From Chloroflexi bacterium RBG_16_48_8 (GTDB lineage Bacteria > Chloroflexota > Anaerolineae > Anaerolineales > E44-bin32): a DNA stretch of 5,871 bases. Below, one piece after another: positions 1 through 5,621 of the stretch. Position 1 is the first letter of the stretch, and the number at the start of each line of letters is the position of its first letter. A model generated the notes under the pieces. It made no database searches. It saw nothing but the letters and a program-made list of their open reading frames with translations, and was not told where the DNA came from. The stretch lies in contig MGNI01000048.1 in NCBI GenBank assembly GCA_001795115.1, positions 2,752 to 8,622 of the forward strand, written 5' to 3'. The position numbers were made by a program, and so were the translations under genes.

Positions 1-2
1 AG

Positions 3-1109
3 CAAATTGCCATCCTGACTCAATTCAATTCAGTCTCACTCCATCGCCATATTTCCCAAACCTATACTTTCGATCTCTTCCATAGAGGCTGGGTCCAAAT
101 CTTAGCAGCTGAACAAACGCTGACAAGCAATGATTGGTATCAGGGCACTGCGGATGCGGTAAGAAAACAGCTTTTTGAAATTCGTGTCACCGAAGCCAGC
201 GACGTATTAATCCTGGCAGGAGATCATCTCTATCGCATGGATTTTGCAGAAATGGCGGATTTCCATTGGCAAAGGAATGCGGACATCACCGTTGCAGTAA
301 AGCCTATCCCGTTTCAGGAGGCCTGGCGTTTTGGCGTATTGAAACAGAGGAGCGACGGGCGCATTACGGATTTTGTCGAAAAACCATGGGAGGAGGGAGT
401 TCTTAAGAATTTTGTGAGTCGCGACGACCCTGTAACACCTTTTCTGGGATCTATGGGAATTTATCTCTTCAAGATGGATGTGCTGGTTAAGATCCTGGAG
501 GGCTCCGATTATGATGACTTCGGAAGGGATGTACTTCCGGCCTCGATTAAGTCACACAAGGTATATGGTTATTGTTTCGATGGATATTGGGAAGATATCG
601 GAACCATTCGGACTTTTTATGAGGCCAATTTAGCCCTGGCTAAACTTAATCCCCCCTTCAATTTTCATGATCTGGTTAGCCCCATTTACACCCATCCGCG
701 TTTCCTTCCTGGTTCTCGAATCTATAATGTCAACCTGGACCGTGTCTTGATGTCCGATGGTTGCATCGTGGAGGGAGCGGAAATTCACAACGCTGTGATT
801 GGGATAAGGAGCGTGATTGCAGATGATGTTGTGATTGAGGACACGGTGATGATGGGGGCGGATTATTACGATGAACAAGATCGATCACGGATATCAGGTA
901 ATCCACCCATTGGAATTGGAAAAGGATCGCACATCAAAGGCGCCATTATTGATAAGAATGCACAAATCGGCGAGAAGGTTCGAATTGCCCCGTTTCCTTG
1001 CGGAACGGATATCGATGCGGAGGCATGGACGGTCCGGGATGGATTGGTCGTGATCCCAAAAAATTCTGTCCTGCCCAATGGGACCATTGTCGCGCCACCG
1101 GGAGGGTAA
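3..1109 (+). CDS. glgC: Glucose-1-phosphate adenylyltransferase (ADP-glucose pyrophosphorylase), 5' end outside window
   Basis: It makes ADP-glucose from glucose-1-phosphate and ATP in the cytoplasm, the committed step of bacterial glycogen synthesis. The frame is open from base 3, so the gene continues to the left; 368 codons are visible. Compared with cyanobacterial GlgC (about 430 residues), roughly the first 50 residues, including the glycine-rich nucleotide-binding loop, lie outside. Visible family motifs are WYQGTADAV (135-161), GDHLYRMD (219-242), the sugar-phosphate-binding FVEKP (372-386), and GYWEDIGT (582-605), followed by a left-handed beta-helix C-terminal domain with PPIGIG and IIDKN (945-959). 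The C-terminus IPKNS (1053-1067) and the IIDKN block resemble the plant/cyanobacterial form. The lysines there correspond, from memory, to those implicated in 3-phosphoglycerate activation in Anabaena; whether this enzyme is regulated that way is unknown. The first internal ATG (237) lies inside a conserved motif and is not the true start. A probable terminator hairpin follows at 1214-1250. Confidence 0.96.
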   Translation, partial: QIAILTQFNSVSLHRHISQTYTFDLFHRGWVQILAAEQTLTSNDWYQGTADAVRKQLFEIRVTEASDVLILAGDHLYRMDFAEMADFHWQRNADITVAVKPIPFQEAWRFGVLKQRSDGRITDFVEKPWEEGVLKNFVSRDDPVTPFLGSMGIYLFKMDVLVKILEGSDYDDFGRDVLPASIKSHKVYGYCFDGYWEDIGTIRTFYEANLALAKLNPPFNFHDLVSPIYTHPRFLPGSRIYNVNLDRVLMSDGCIVEGAEIHNAVIGIRSVIADDVVIEDTVMMGADYYDEQDRSRISGNPPIGIGKGSHIKGAIIDKNAQIGEKVRIAPFPCGTDIDAEAWTVRDGLVVIPKNSVLPNGTIVAPPGG

Positions 1110-1213
1110 TTCATTTCTTCGGAAGGGATGTCAAGCCTAAGTTGTGGCGCTATTTTTATTCCCGCGAATGGCTTAAAAAATGAACAATCTCTTGAAGGTG
1201 GGTTTTAGCGATG

Positions 1214-1250
1214 CCAAGGGGGGCTGTCTATTTAGGACAGCCTCCCTTGG
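1214..1250 (+). terminator. Strong hairpin after glgC, probable terminator stem and intron target
   Basis: The arms 1214-1228 and 1236-1250 form a 15-bp stem with one G-T wobble (1221/1243) and a 7-base loop (1229-1235). It lies 105 bases after the glgC stop codon. No T-run follows, because the group II intron begins three bases later. If this is a terminator, its T-run would have been in the displaced 3' exon, which is absent here. As it stands it may no longer terminate as an ordinary intrinsic terminator. A different origin, such as a REP-like element, cannot be excluded. The 104 bases between glgC and the hairpin contain no gene. Confidence 0.65.
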
Positions 1251-1253
1251 TAA

Positions 1254-1659
1254 GTGCTCCCGGCCTGGGCGTTGGCAAGGGTGTGAAAGAGCCTTACGGA
1301 GGCTGATCGCAGCAATTGCTAGCTGAAGGCAAGGGCGTCGCTGTGAGGCGGGTCTGAAGGAAGCCCAAGGCAAACCTGCGATGCTTCGGCTTCGCTCAGA
1401 ACAGGCTCTGAGGCGCATAAACCCCATAAAGAGGCTGTGAGGTCGAGCAAGTTGACCAAAAACAACGAAGCCCGATGCGGACAAGGGGCGAAGCAATTAT
1501 GCAGTCAGATGCGCAGGGAAAGTCAACGTACTTACCCGGGGAGGCCTGCTGTCAAGCCGTATAGAGGTAACCCTGGTCGAGAGGCCAGGCTGAGGCAGCA
1601 GAGGTCAGCAAAGCCCATTGTGTGCGCTGGGCATTTATCCACTGGGAAGGGCTGAACTT
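1254..1659 (+). mobile_element. Group II intron, class C (IIC)-like: 5' fragment, domains I to about III, no intron-encoded protein
   Basis: This is a ribozyme retroelement remnant. Seen in sequence: a GTG start at 1254, CCCGGCCTGGG (1259-1269), AAGGGCGTC (1331-1339), TCTGAAGGAAGC (1353-1364), GGCAAACCT (1369-1377), CTTACCCGGGGAGG (1531-1544), CAGCAGAGGTCA (1597-1608) and TGGGAAGGGCTGAAC (1643-1657). They occur in the order and rough spacing of domains I to III of the Oceanobacillus iheyensis IIC intron, as I remember it. Insertion immediately 3' of a terminator-like hairpin is typical of IIC introns. The loop TGACCA at 1453-1458 is a candidate EBS1, pairing 5 of 6 with the exon end TGGTAA (1248-1253). 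The reverse transcriptase/maturase ORF and a recognisable domain V hairpin are missing, so the element cannot splice or move by itself. The 3' boundary is uncertain (1609-1700). My best estimate is about 1659, where the translated peptidase sequence stops looking like its family. Confidence 0.8.
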
Positions 1660-2410
1660 CCGGTGGTGTGAAAAAGTGGGGGTAACCGCCGCCTTTGAGC
1701 ATGGCGTGAACTGCGGTGGCGCCAAGTTGAGCTTCGGTAACACCAACGGCGGTGCGATCGACGATCGCTTCCAGGGCTCGATCCAGCAGCCTGCCGGCCT
1801 TGCGCATGAAGGCCACCTCTTCCTCACTGTGGCGGAACATCAATTCATGGAAGAATTTTTCGACGAAGACTAACTTGGCTTTGGGAAGATTCTCCTGCAG
1901 GTAAACATAGTAATTGGCAGGGATGGATTCGGCGCCCCGGCCCTCGGACAGGCCATTCATTAAACCGATCCTGCCTCCTTCCAAACCCAGTTCCTTGATA
2001 CGCTCCACAAAACCTGCAGTAAATAAACCATTAGGTAGAAGTCGCATATCAGAGGTAGATGCGGCCAGGCGAAAGGCTCCGGCGTGGGATCCGCCCATGG
2101 GAAGATAAACGGTTGGATCACCCTCCATCGGGAAGACGACATAGTTGACATAGGCGCGTTTATCCCAGTGGCCTGTCAACCAGACCAGGCCCTGTCCCAT
2201 GCTGCGGTAGTTGTTGGCCCTTGGGACAATGATGAAATCCAGGTTGAGCTTAGCCATCTTCTCTCGAGTGAGCTTATGGCGGCGAGCATACTCAGCCTCC
2301 GAGAATTTGTCATAGACTGCATCACTGTACCATACAGTGTTGCGGAGGTCGGAGTAGTGATCACCCTGGTCGAGCTCTCCACTGACATCCTTGAAATCAT
2401 AAGTCGGCAT
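1532..2410 (-). pseudogene. M24-family metallopeptidase (Xaa-Pro aminopeptidase/creatinase type), 3'-truncated by an intron fragment
   Basis: Full-length relatives are cytosolic dinuclear-metal aminopeptidases, or non-peptidase creatinase-like hydrolases, of about 380-460 residues. About 250 residues here are family-like. A creatinase N-terminal domain (about 38-190) includes EYARRHKLTREKM and DFIIVPRANNYR. Next comes the usual start of the catalytic domain, SEEEVAFMRKAGRLLD and VGVTEAQLGATAVHAMLKGG. The frame then leaves the family at about 1660, and the last 42 or so codons are antisense to the group II intron, stopping at 1532-1534 inside the conserved CTTACCC block. The Asp, Asp, His, Glu, Glu metal ligands all lie beyond the break, so no activity is expected. 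Start choice: the ATG at 2410 has AAAGGA 8 bases upstream; the in-frame ATG at 2419 touches that site and is less likely. The exact substrate class is not resolved. A chimeric assembly could also produce this junction. Confidence 0.8.
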
Positions 2411-2418
2411 CTGCGTCA

Positions 2419-2424
2419 TCCTTT
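2419..2424 (-). promoter_or_regulatory. Ribosome binding site that selects the M24 start at 2410
   Basis: AAAGGA read on the minus strand is spaced 8 bases from the ATG at 2408-2410. It directly abuts or overlaps the alternative in-frame ATG at 2417-2419, so the downstream start is preferred and the protein begins MPTYDF. Confidence 0.6.
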
Positions 2425-2455
2425 CTTAGAAAATATGTAGCGCTCGAAATCAATT

Positions 2456-2469
2456 CGATGGATCCATCG
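2456..2469. promoter_or_regulatory. 14-bp perfect palindrome upstream of the M24 gene
   Basis: CGATGGATCCATCG is a perfect palindrome 46 bases before the M24 start codon, inside its untranslated leader. It could be an operator or a small hairpin in the mRNA. No regulator family is recognised, and chance is possible. Confidence 0.3.
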
Positions 2470-2562
2470 TCTCCCGATAAATCCTCCATATTTCTTATCT
2501 TCACATTGGAGAGCTATTTTTCCACACCCTACATTTTTTCTAAACCAAAGAGGATCTTGGAG

Positions 2563-2597
2563 ACAAAAAAGCATCATGGTTATTGGACATGATGCTT
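2563..2597 (-). terminator. Intrinsic terminator, minus strand, ahead of the M24 gene
   Basis: The arms 2588-2597 and 2569-2578 make a perfect 10-bp stem with a 9-base loop. Read on the minus strand, the second arm runs into TTTTTT (2570-2565), then GTCT. This is the layout of a Rho-independent terminator, though the stem is only about 40% GC. It lies about 150 bases upstream of the M24 start. It could end a short transcript from the minus-strand promoters at 2866-2894 and 3178-3205, or act as an attenuator in the M24 leader. Confidence 0.65.
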
Positions 2598-2636
2598 ATC
2601 AAAACCATGGCTTCGAAACACACCATACGTGGCTTA

Positions 2637-2662
2637 CGAAAGGTCCCGTGGGGATCCTTTCG
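2637..2662. repeat. Hairpin (inverted repeat) in the gene-free region
   Basis: CGAAAGG-TCCC (2637-2647) pairs with GGGA-T-CCTTTCG (2651-2662) around a 3-base loop, giving 11 base pairs with a single bulged T at 2655. There is no clean T-run on either side, so it is not called a terminator. It would fold in the leader RNA made from the minus-strand promoters. Confidence 0.5.
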
Positions 2663-2747
2663 ATGTCCTTCTTTGGGGCGAATATCAAAAAGGGTTTTGG
2701 TTGAAACGCTATTTCCGTGAGGCGCAGGAACCTGGTCTCAAAATCGG

Positions 2748-2762
2748 GTTTAATGATTAAAC
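2748..2762. promoter_or_regulatory. Operator-like palindrome GTTTAAT-G-ATTAAAC
   Basis: Two perfect 7-base half-sites flank one central base. It lies about 100 bases downstream of the minus-strand promoter at 2866-2894. The form suits a dimeric repressor, but no regulator gene is in the window to link it to. Confidence 0.3.
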
Positions 2763-2834
2763 ACTTCCACAAAGGAGACGTAACACCAACGCATTGCCGA
2801 ACAGGTCAGTATGGCTCAATCGATACCGATGTTC

Positions 2835-2863
2835 TGTATACATCAAACAATATGCAGTGTACA
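2835..2863. promoter_or_regulatory. Paired palindromes TGTATACA and TGTACA just downstream of a minus-strand promoter
   Basis: TGTATACA (2835-2842) and TGTACA (2858-2863) are both self-complementary, with centres about two helical turns apart. They sit at and just after the expected start site of the promoter at 2866-2894. TGTATACA is the core of many operators of GntR/FadR-type repressors (established knowledge). That such a repressor acts here is inference. Confidence 0.4.
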
Positions 2864-2865
2864 TT

Positions 2866-2894
2866 AATTTACAACTATTTTGTGCAGTTGTCAA
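2866..2894 (-). promoter_or_regulatory. Sigma70-type promoter, minus strand (proximal)
   Basis: On the minus strand, TTGACA (2894-2889) is followed by a 17-base spacer and TAAATT (2871-2866). The -35 box is perfect, the spacing is ideal and the -10 box is fair. The predicted start is near 2859, with transcription leftward toward the terminator at 2563-2597 and, if that is bypassed, into the M24 remnant. Confidence 0.6.
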
Positions 2895-3177
2895 TCGTTC
2901 CGCTGGATTCAACGATTCAATCAATCCGATTCCTCGCCCTCATCTTACAGGTGGAAAGTTGCCAGCGGAAGGGAGTATGAGAGAGCCTGAAGGAGGGCCA
3001 TGCGGCTGTTGAGATTTGGCTAAAGCGATCTTTGTAACAATCATTCGCAAGTAAGGAAGAGACAGGCCTGACTTGTTTCGCTTGAGTAATCTCCCATGCG
3101 CGTTCTCAGAAAGATGGTTGGGAAAGTGATATTAATCAAAATGAATGTATGATGGACATATTGCATGATTTGCTCCA

Positions 3178-3205
3178 AGTATAATGGCATCCTAAAGGTT
3201 GTCAA
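3178..3205 (-). promoter_or_regulatory. Sigma70-type promoter, minus strand (distal)
   Basis: On the minus strand, TTGACA (3205-3200), a 16-base spacer and TATACT (3183-3178) make a near-consensus promoter. The start would be near 3170 and run leftward. It is not followed by a credible ORF; the 60-codon frame at 3041-3223 begins upstream of the predicted start. Confidence 0.6.
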
Positions 3206-3223
3206 TATTTTAAAATAAGACAA
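3199..3223. promoter_or_regulatory. Interrupted palindrome TTGTC-N15-GACAA overlapping the distal promoter
   Basis: The half-sites TTGTC (3199-3203) and GACAA (3219-3223) flank an AT-rich core that contains ATTTTAAAAT. The left half-site overlaps the -35 box of the minus-strand promoter. A plus-strand promoter can also be read here (TTGTCA at 3199-3204, 17 bases, AATACT at 3222-3227), but nothing credible lies downstream of it. Confidence 0.35.
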
Positions 3224-3385
3224 TACTTATCCAAAAAACATGACGATCGGCGTTGGTTGAGAGTATTTTCTCAAGGCGGAAAGGGTTGGCTGAAAGGGAA
3301 TGTCACTGCGATACGAAGGTCGGATATGTCATCGTTATTCAGAGGTGAATGATGCGCCCGGTTAGACATTCATCAGGTAAAAGAT

Positions 3386-3414
3386 AGGAGCGCTGGCAGA
3401 TCGCCAGCGCTCCT
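3386..3414 (-). terminator. Intrinsic terminator of the ABC transporter operon
   Basis: AGGAGCGCTGGC and its complement form a perfect 12-bp GC-rich stem with a 5-base loop (3398-3402), 36 bases after the substrate-binding protein stop codon. On the minus strand the stem is followed by ATCTTTTACC, a short T-rich stretch. The plus-strand side has only TCAAAA, so the minus-strand reading is preferred. Confidence 0.8.
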
Positions 3415-3450
3415 TCAAAACCTGTTTTCGTGTTTCCCGCGAATTTCGTA

Positions 3451-4617
3451 CTACTTCAATTCAACAACCAGTGGAAGGTTGGCAGCCGTGAAGAAGTCAT
3501 TTGTCTTGGTTGGCGGCCATGCTAATCCAAATAACTCGGTTTGGGCTTGCTGTAGGAAGCTCAAATCGAACACCTGGTCATAGTTTGTTTTAGGGATAAT
3601 GTCATAGGAAGCCAGGTCATCCAGGAAGAACTTCATGGCTGTCGGGCGGAAGCCTGCGTCGACGGGGATCTGGTCCATCTGGGAGACATAGGCCAGGTCG
3701 AACTCCGCTGTGAGCTCCTGTTCATGCAGCTCTGCCATGTTCTTTACAAGTTGAGCTTTTTCGTTCCAATTCCGGAGTACGTTAATGGATTTGAGGTAAG
3801 CACGCAGCAGGTTGACGATCGTCCTGGGTGCCTCGGCCACCGTGTCGGCATGGGCAACGATGAATTCCTGTGCCCATTCATTCCAGGCGAATACTGCCCA
3901 GCTTGCCCCGGCTTCTTTGAGGCCCATGAGGTGGCGGGTGTAGATGTTGGCGATCTGGATCTGGTCGGCGATGAGGGCTTGTTGGCGAATATCCGAGCCT
4001 CCGCTCAATTCGATAAACTCCATATCCCTCTCAATATCCACCGTCCCGCCCGACCATTTGAGGATATGATCACGATACTGAAGAAAGGTGCGCGACCCTG
4101 GCGAGCCCAGAATGGCGGTCCCACCGATCAGATCCTCGGGCTTCTTGATGGTGGGGGACATGCCCGCGATCTGCCACTCATGATCCCGATGGACGGCGAT
4201 GGCGACGAGGGGGACGCCCTCGTTCTGCGCGACCATGACTTCGTCCGGCTCCATATTGCAGCCGATAGTGAAATCCTTGGAGATCACACCATCAAAGGCG
4301 GCATCGGCGATGATAAACTCGACTTCCTCGAAGCCTTCCTCGGCCGTGAAGCCATAGTCAATCATGGTATACCACGGCAGCACGGTGAAGTAGCTGGGGG
4401 TGTTGGTGGCGGTGACGATCTTCTTCAGCTCGGGCGGTTCCGGGGCCAACCATAGACCTCCGCGTTCCCCAGCTTCGAGTTCGGTCCCCGTCCCTGGGGC
4501 TTGAGTCGCCTCTTCAGTGGCCTCGGCGCAGGCTGCCAGGAGGGGAAGGGTAGCAGCGGCGCTGCCCGTTACCCGCAGGAAATCACGTCGTGAAAATCTC
4601 TTCTTTATGTCTGACAT
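3451..4617 (-). CDS. NitT/TauT-type ABC transporter substrate-binding lipoprotein, Tat signal
   Basis: It captures the transported solute outside the membrane and delivers it to the permeases encoded upstream. The 388-residue product begins with a twin-arginine signal (SRRDFLRVTG, residues 9-18), a short hydrophobic stretch and the lipobox LAAC with Cys30. It is therefore predicted to be exported folded and lipid-anchored. Next come a low-complexity Glu/Thr-rich linker and a periplasmic-binding fold of the SsuA/TauA/NMT1-like type: a PSYFTVLPW strand-turn near residue 70, then the family-typical IKKPEDLIGGTAILGSPGS. The start at 4617 has GAGGAG (4632-4627) 9 bases upstream. It is the last gene of a minus-strand operon, 143 bases after the permease, with a terminator 36 bases downstream. 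The substrate is not deducible: nitrate, sulfonate, pyrimidine-precursor and aromatic transporters all use this family. Confidence 0.88.
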   Translation of the reverse strand: MSDIKKRFSRRDFLRVTGSAAATLPLLAACAEATEEATQAPGTGTELEAGERGGLWLAPEPPELKKIVTATNTPSYFTVLPWYTMIDYGFTAEEGFEEVEFIIADAAFDGVISKDFTIGCNMEPDEVMVAQNEGVPLVAIAVHRDHEWQIAGMSPTIKKPEDLIGGTAILGSPGSRTFLQYRDHILKWSGGTVDIERDMEFIELSGGSDIRQQALIADQIQIANIYTRHLMGLKEAGASWAVFAWNEWAQEFIVAHADTVAEAPRTIVNLLRAYLKSINVLRNWNEKAQLVKNMAELHEQELTAEFDLAYVSQMDQIPVDAGFRPTAMKFFLDDLASYDIIPKTNYDQVFDLSFLQQAQTELFGLAWPPTKTNDFFTAANLPLVVELK

Positions 4618-4760
4618 CGGTATATACTCCTCATTTGATTTGTAAAAAGATATGTTCTCAATCGTATTCGACAGCAGACTTTGATTGTTTCACCTCCTTC
4701 ATATCGTGCCCTTTGGTGCCAATGTGACCTTCGAAATCCAGGGCTGAATCGAGTATAGTC
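4618..4760 (-). promoter_or_regulatory. Spacer between permease and substrate-binding gene, with a perfect Shine-Dalgarno sequence lacking a start
   Basis: The spacer is 143 bases. On the minus strand it contains AAGGAGGTGA (4699-4690), a full 10-base match to the usual anti-Shine-Dalgarno, with no ATG, GTG or TTG at normal distance after it. It overlaps a 14-codon frame MKEVKQSKSAVEYD (4702-4658), whose own upstream site is only AAAGGG. The true site of the lipoprotein gene is GAGGAG at 4632-4627. I see no convincing sigma70 promoter or terminator in the spacer, so the lipoprotein is probably co-transcribed with the permeases. Confidence 0.45.
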
Positions 4761-5621
4761 CTAGAGTTTGACGGCCTGCCGCCAGGGTGTCGCTTTTTGC
4801 TCCAGCCAGCCCAGGCCGTTGATGACGACCAGGGAGATGAGCATCAAGGCCAGGACGCCGGTGAAGACATCGGCGCTGTCGCGCTGGTCGGCATTGAGCG
4901 CAATAAAGTAGGCCAATCCGCGTGTACTGCCGTAGATCTCGGCGATGATCACGCCGTTGAGCCCGCGCCGGCTGGAGACGCGGATGCCGGTCATGATCCA
5001 GGGTAAAATCGAAGGGACGATGATCTTACGGAATTGTTGTATGGGATTGGCGCCGAACAAACGGCCGGCTTTTAGAAGCACAGGATCGATCGTCCCCACG
5101 CCGTTGAGCACGTTGATCATGATCGGCCATAAGGTCTGCAGCGCTACCACAACGATCTTAGCGGTCCGGCCGAAACCGAGCACGACGGTGATGATGGGCA
5201 GCAGGGCGATCATGGGGGTGCTGTATCCGATCCAGATGTAGGTCTGGGCTACATCGCGGATCCTCCGGTTGAGCCCCAGGAAAATACCGAGTGGGACGCC
5301 AAGGACAATGGTGCTGCCAAGACCGAGCACAAATGTCGTGGCGCTGAAGGAGGCATTGCGCCAGAGGTTACCATTCTGGATGTTCTTGATGATGGACTTG
5401 CCCAGATCCAACGGAGTTGGGATCCATCGGGTGTCGATGAGCGGTTCGGCTCCCCCTTGCGACAGCTGCCACAGATAGATAAACACGGACAGGTTAATAA
5501 TGGTGATCACGGTCGGCCCCCAGCGCTCCCAGAAGATCTGCAAGGGAGAGGGCTTAGGCAAAGGCCGTTCTAGCGGGGGGACGCCAACCCGTTTTTCTTC
5601 TGAAGGTATTGCTGTTTCCAT
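4761..5621 (-). CDS. ABC transporter permease, NitT/TauT (SsuC/TauC-like) family
   Basis: This inner-membrane channel subunit belongs to the same importer as the lipoprotein that follows. It has 286 residues, slightly long for the family because of a proline-rich cytoplasmic N-terminus of about 33 residues. Hydrophobic segments are near residues 36-53, 94-117, 128-149, 154-174, 198-213 and 253-272. The EAA-type loop that docks the ATPase is at about 184-203 (KAGRLFGANP... with the conserved Gly190). The typical family ending is GLNGVIIAEIYGSTRGLAYFI. The start at 5621 overlaps the previous gene's stop as TAATG, with GGAGG inside the end of the upstream gene, implying translational coupling. 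The order is permease, permease, binding protein; the ATPase is outside the window. Confidence 0.9.
   Translation of the reverse strand: METAIPSEEKRVGVPPLERPLPKPSPLQIFWERWGPTVITIINLSVFIYLWQLSQGGAEPLIDTRWIPTPLDLGKSIIKNIQNGNLWRNASFSATTFVLGLGSTIVLGVPLGIFLGLNRRIRDVAQTYIWIGYSTPMIALLPIITVVLGFGRTAKIVVVALQTLWPIMINVLNGVGTIDPVLLKAGRLFGANPIQQFRKIIVPSILPWIMTGIRVSSRRGLNGVIIAEIYGSTRGLAYFIALNADQRDSADVFTGVLALMLISLVVINGLGWLEQKATPWRQAVKL

Larger units (their letters stand above)
2420..3385. other. About 1 kb without a credible protein gene
   Basis: Only short open frames occur on either strand, none with a ribosome site plus recognisable or coding-like protein sequence. No tRNA is seen. The region is visibly more AT-rich than the transporter genes on its right. 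It holds two minus-strand promoters (3178-3205 and 2866-2894), operator-like palindromes, a hairpin at 2637-2662, and a minus-strand terminator at 2563-2597. A small inverted repeat TTGAGA-6-TCTCAA also lies at 3257-3274. It may be a long leader, one or two small RNAs, or decayed sequence. Confidence 0.6.

Noticed and set aside
237..245. ATG at 237 as the glgC start
   Set aside because: It lies within the conserved GDHLYRMD motif, and the frame is open and GlgC-like back to base 3.
1173..1496. 107-codon minus-strand ORF and overlapping plus-strand frames over 1437-1655
   Set aside because: They lie over the structured group II intron RNA and have no recognisable protein features.
1254..1700. 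CRISPR array, IS element or rRNA fragment as explanation for the structured region
   Set aside because: There are no regular repeats and no transposase or terminal inverted repeats at its ends, while the conserved blocks fit a group II intron in order.
2378..2479. A 31-codon minus-strand frame (MEDLSGDDGS...) overlapping the M24 start
   Set aside because: Weak ribosome site and no recognisable product; more likely part of the M24 leader.
2717..3012. Two overlapping plus-strand ORFs (87 and 72 codons)
   Set aside because: No good ribosome site, no coding-like or recognisable sequence, and they cross the minus-strand promoter and operators.
3041..3223. 60-codon minus-strand ORF
   Set aside because: It begins upstream of the predicted transcription start at about 3170, inside the promoter palindrome, and resembles no known family.
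3724..4455. 243-codon plus-strand ORF
   Set aside because: It is antisense to the substrate-binding protein gene, whose family motifs and ribosome site are clear; long antisense frames are common in GC-rich genes.
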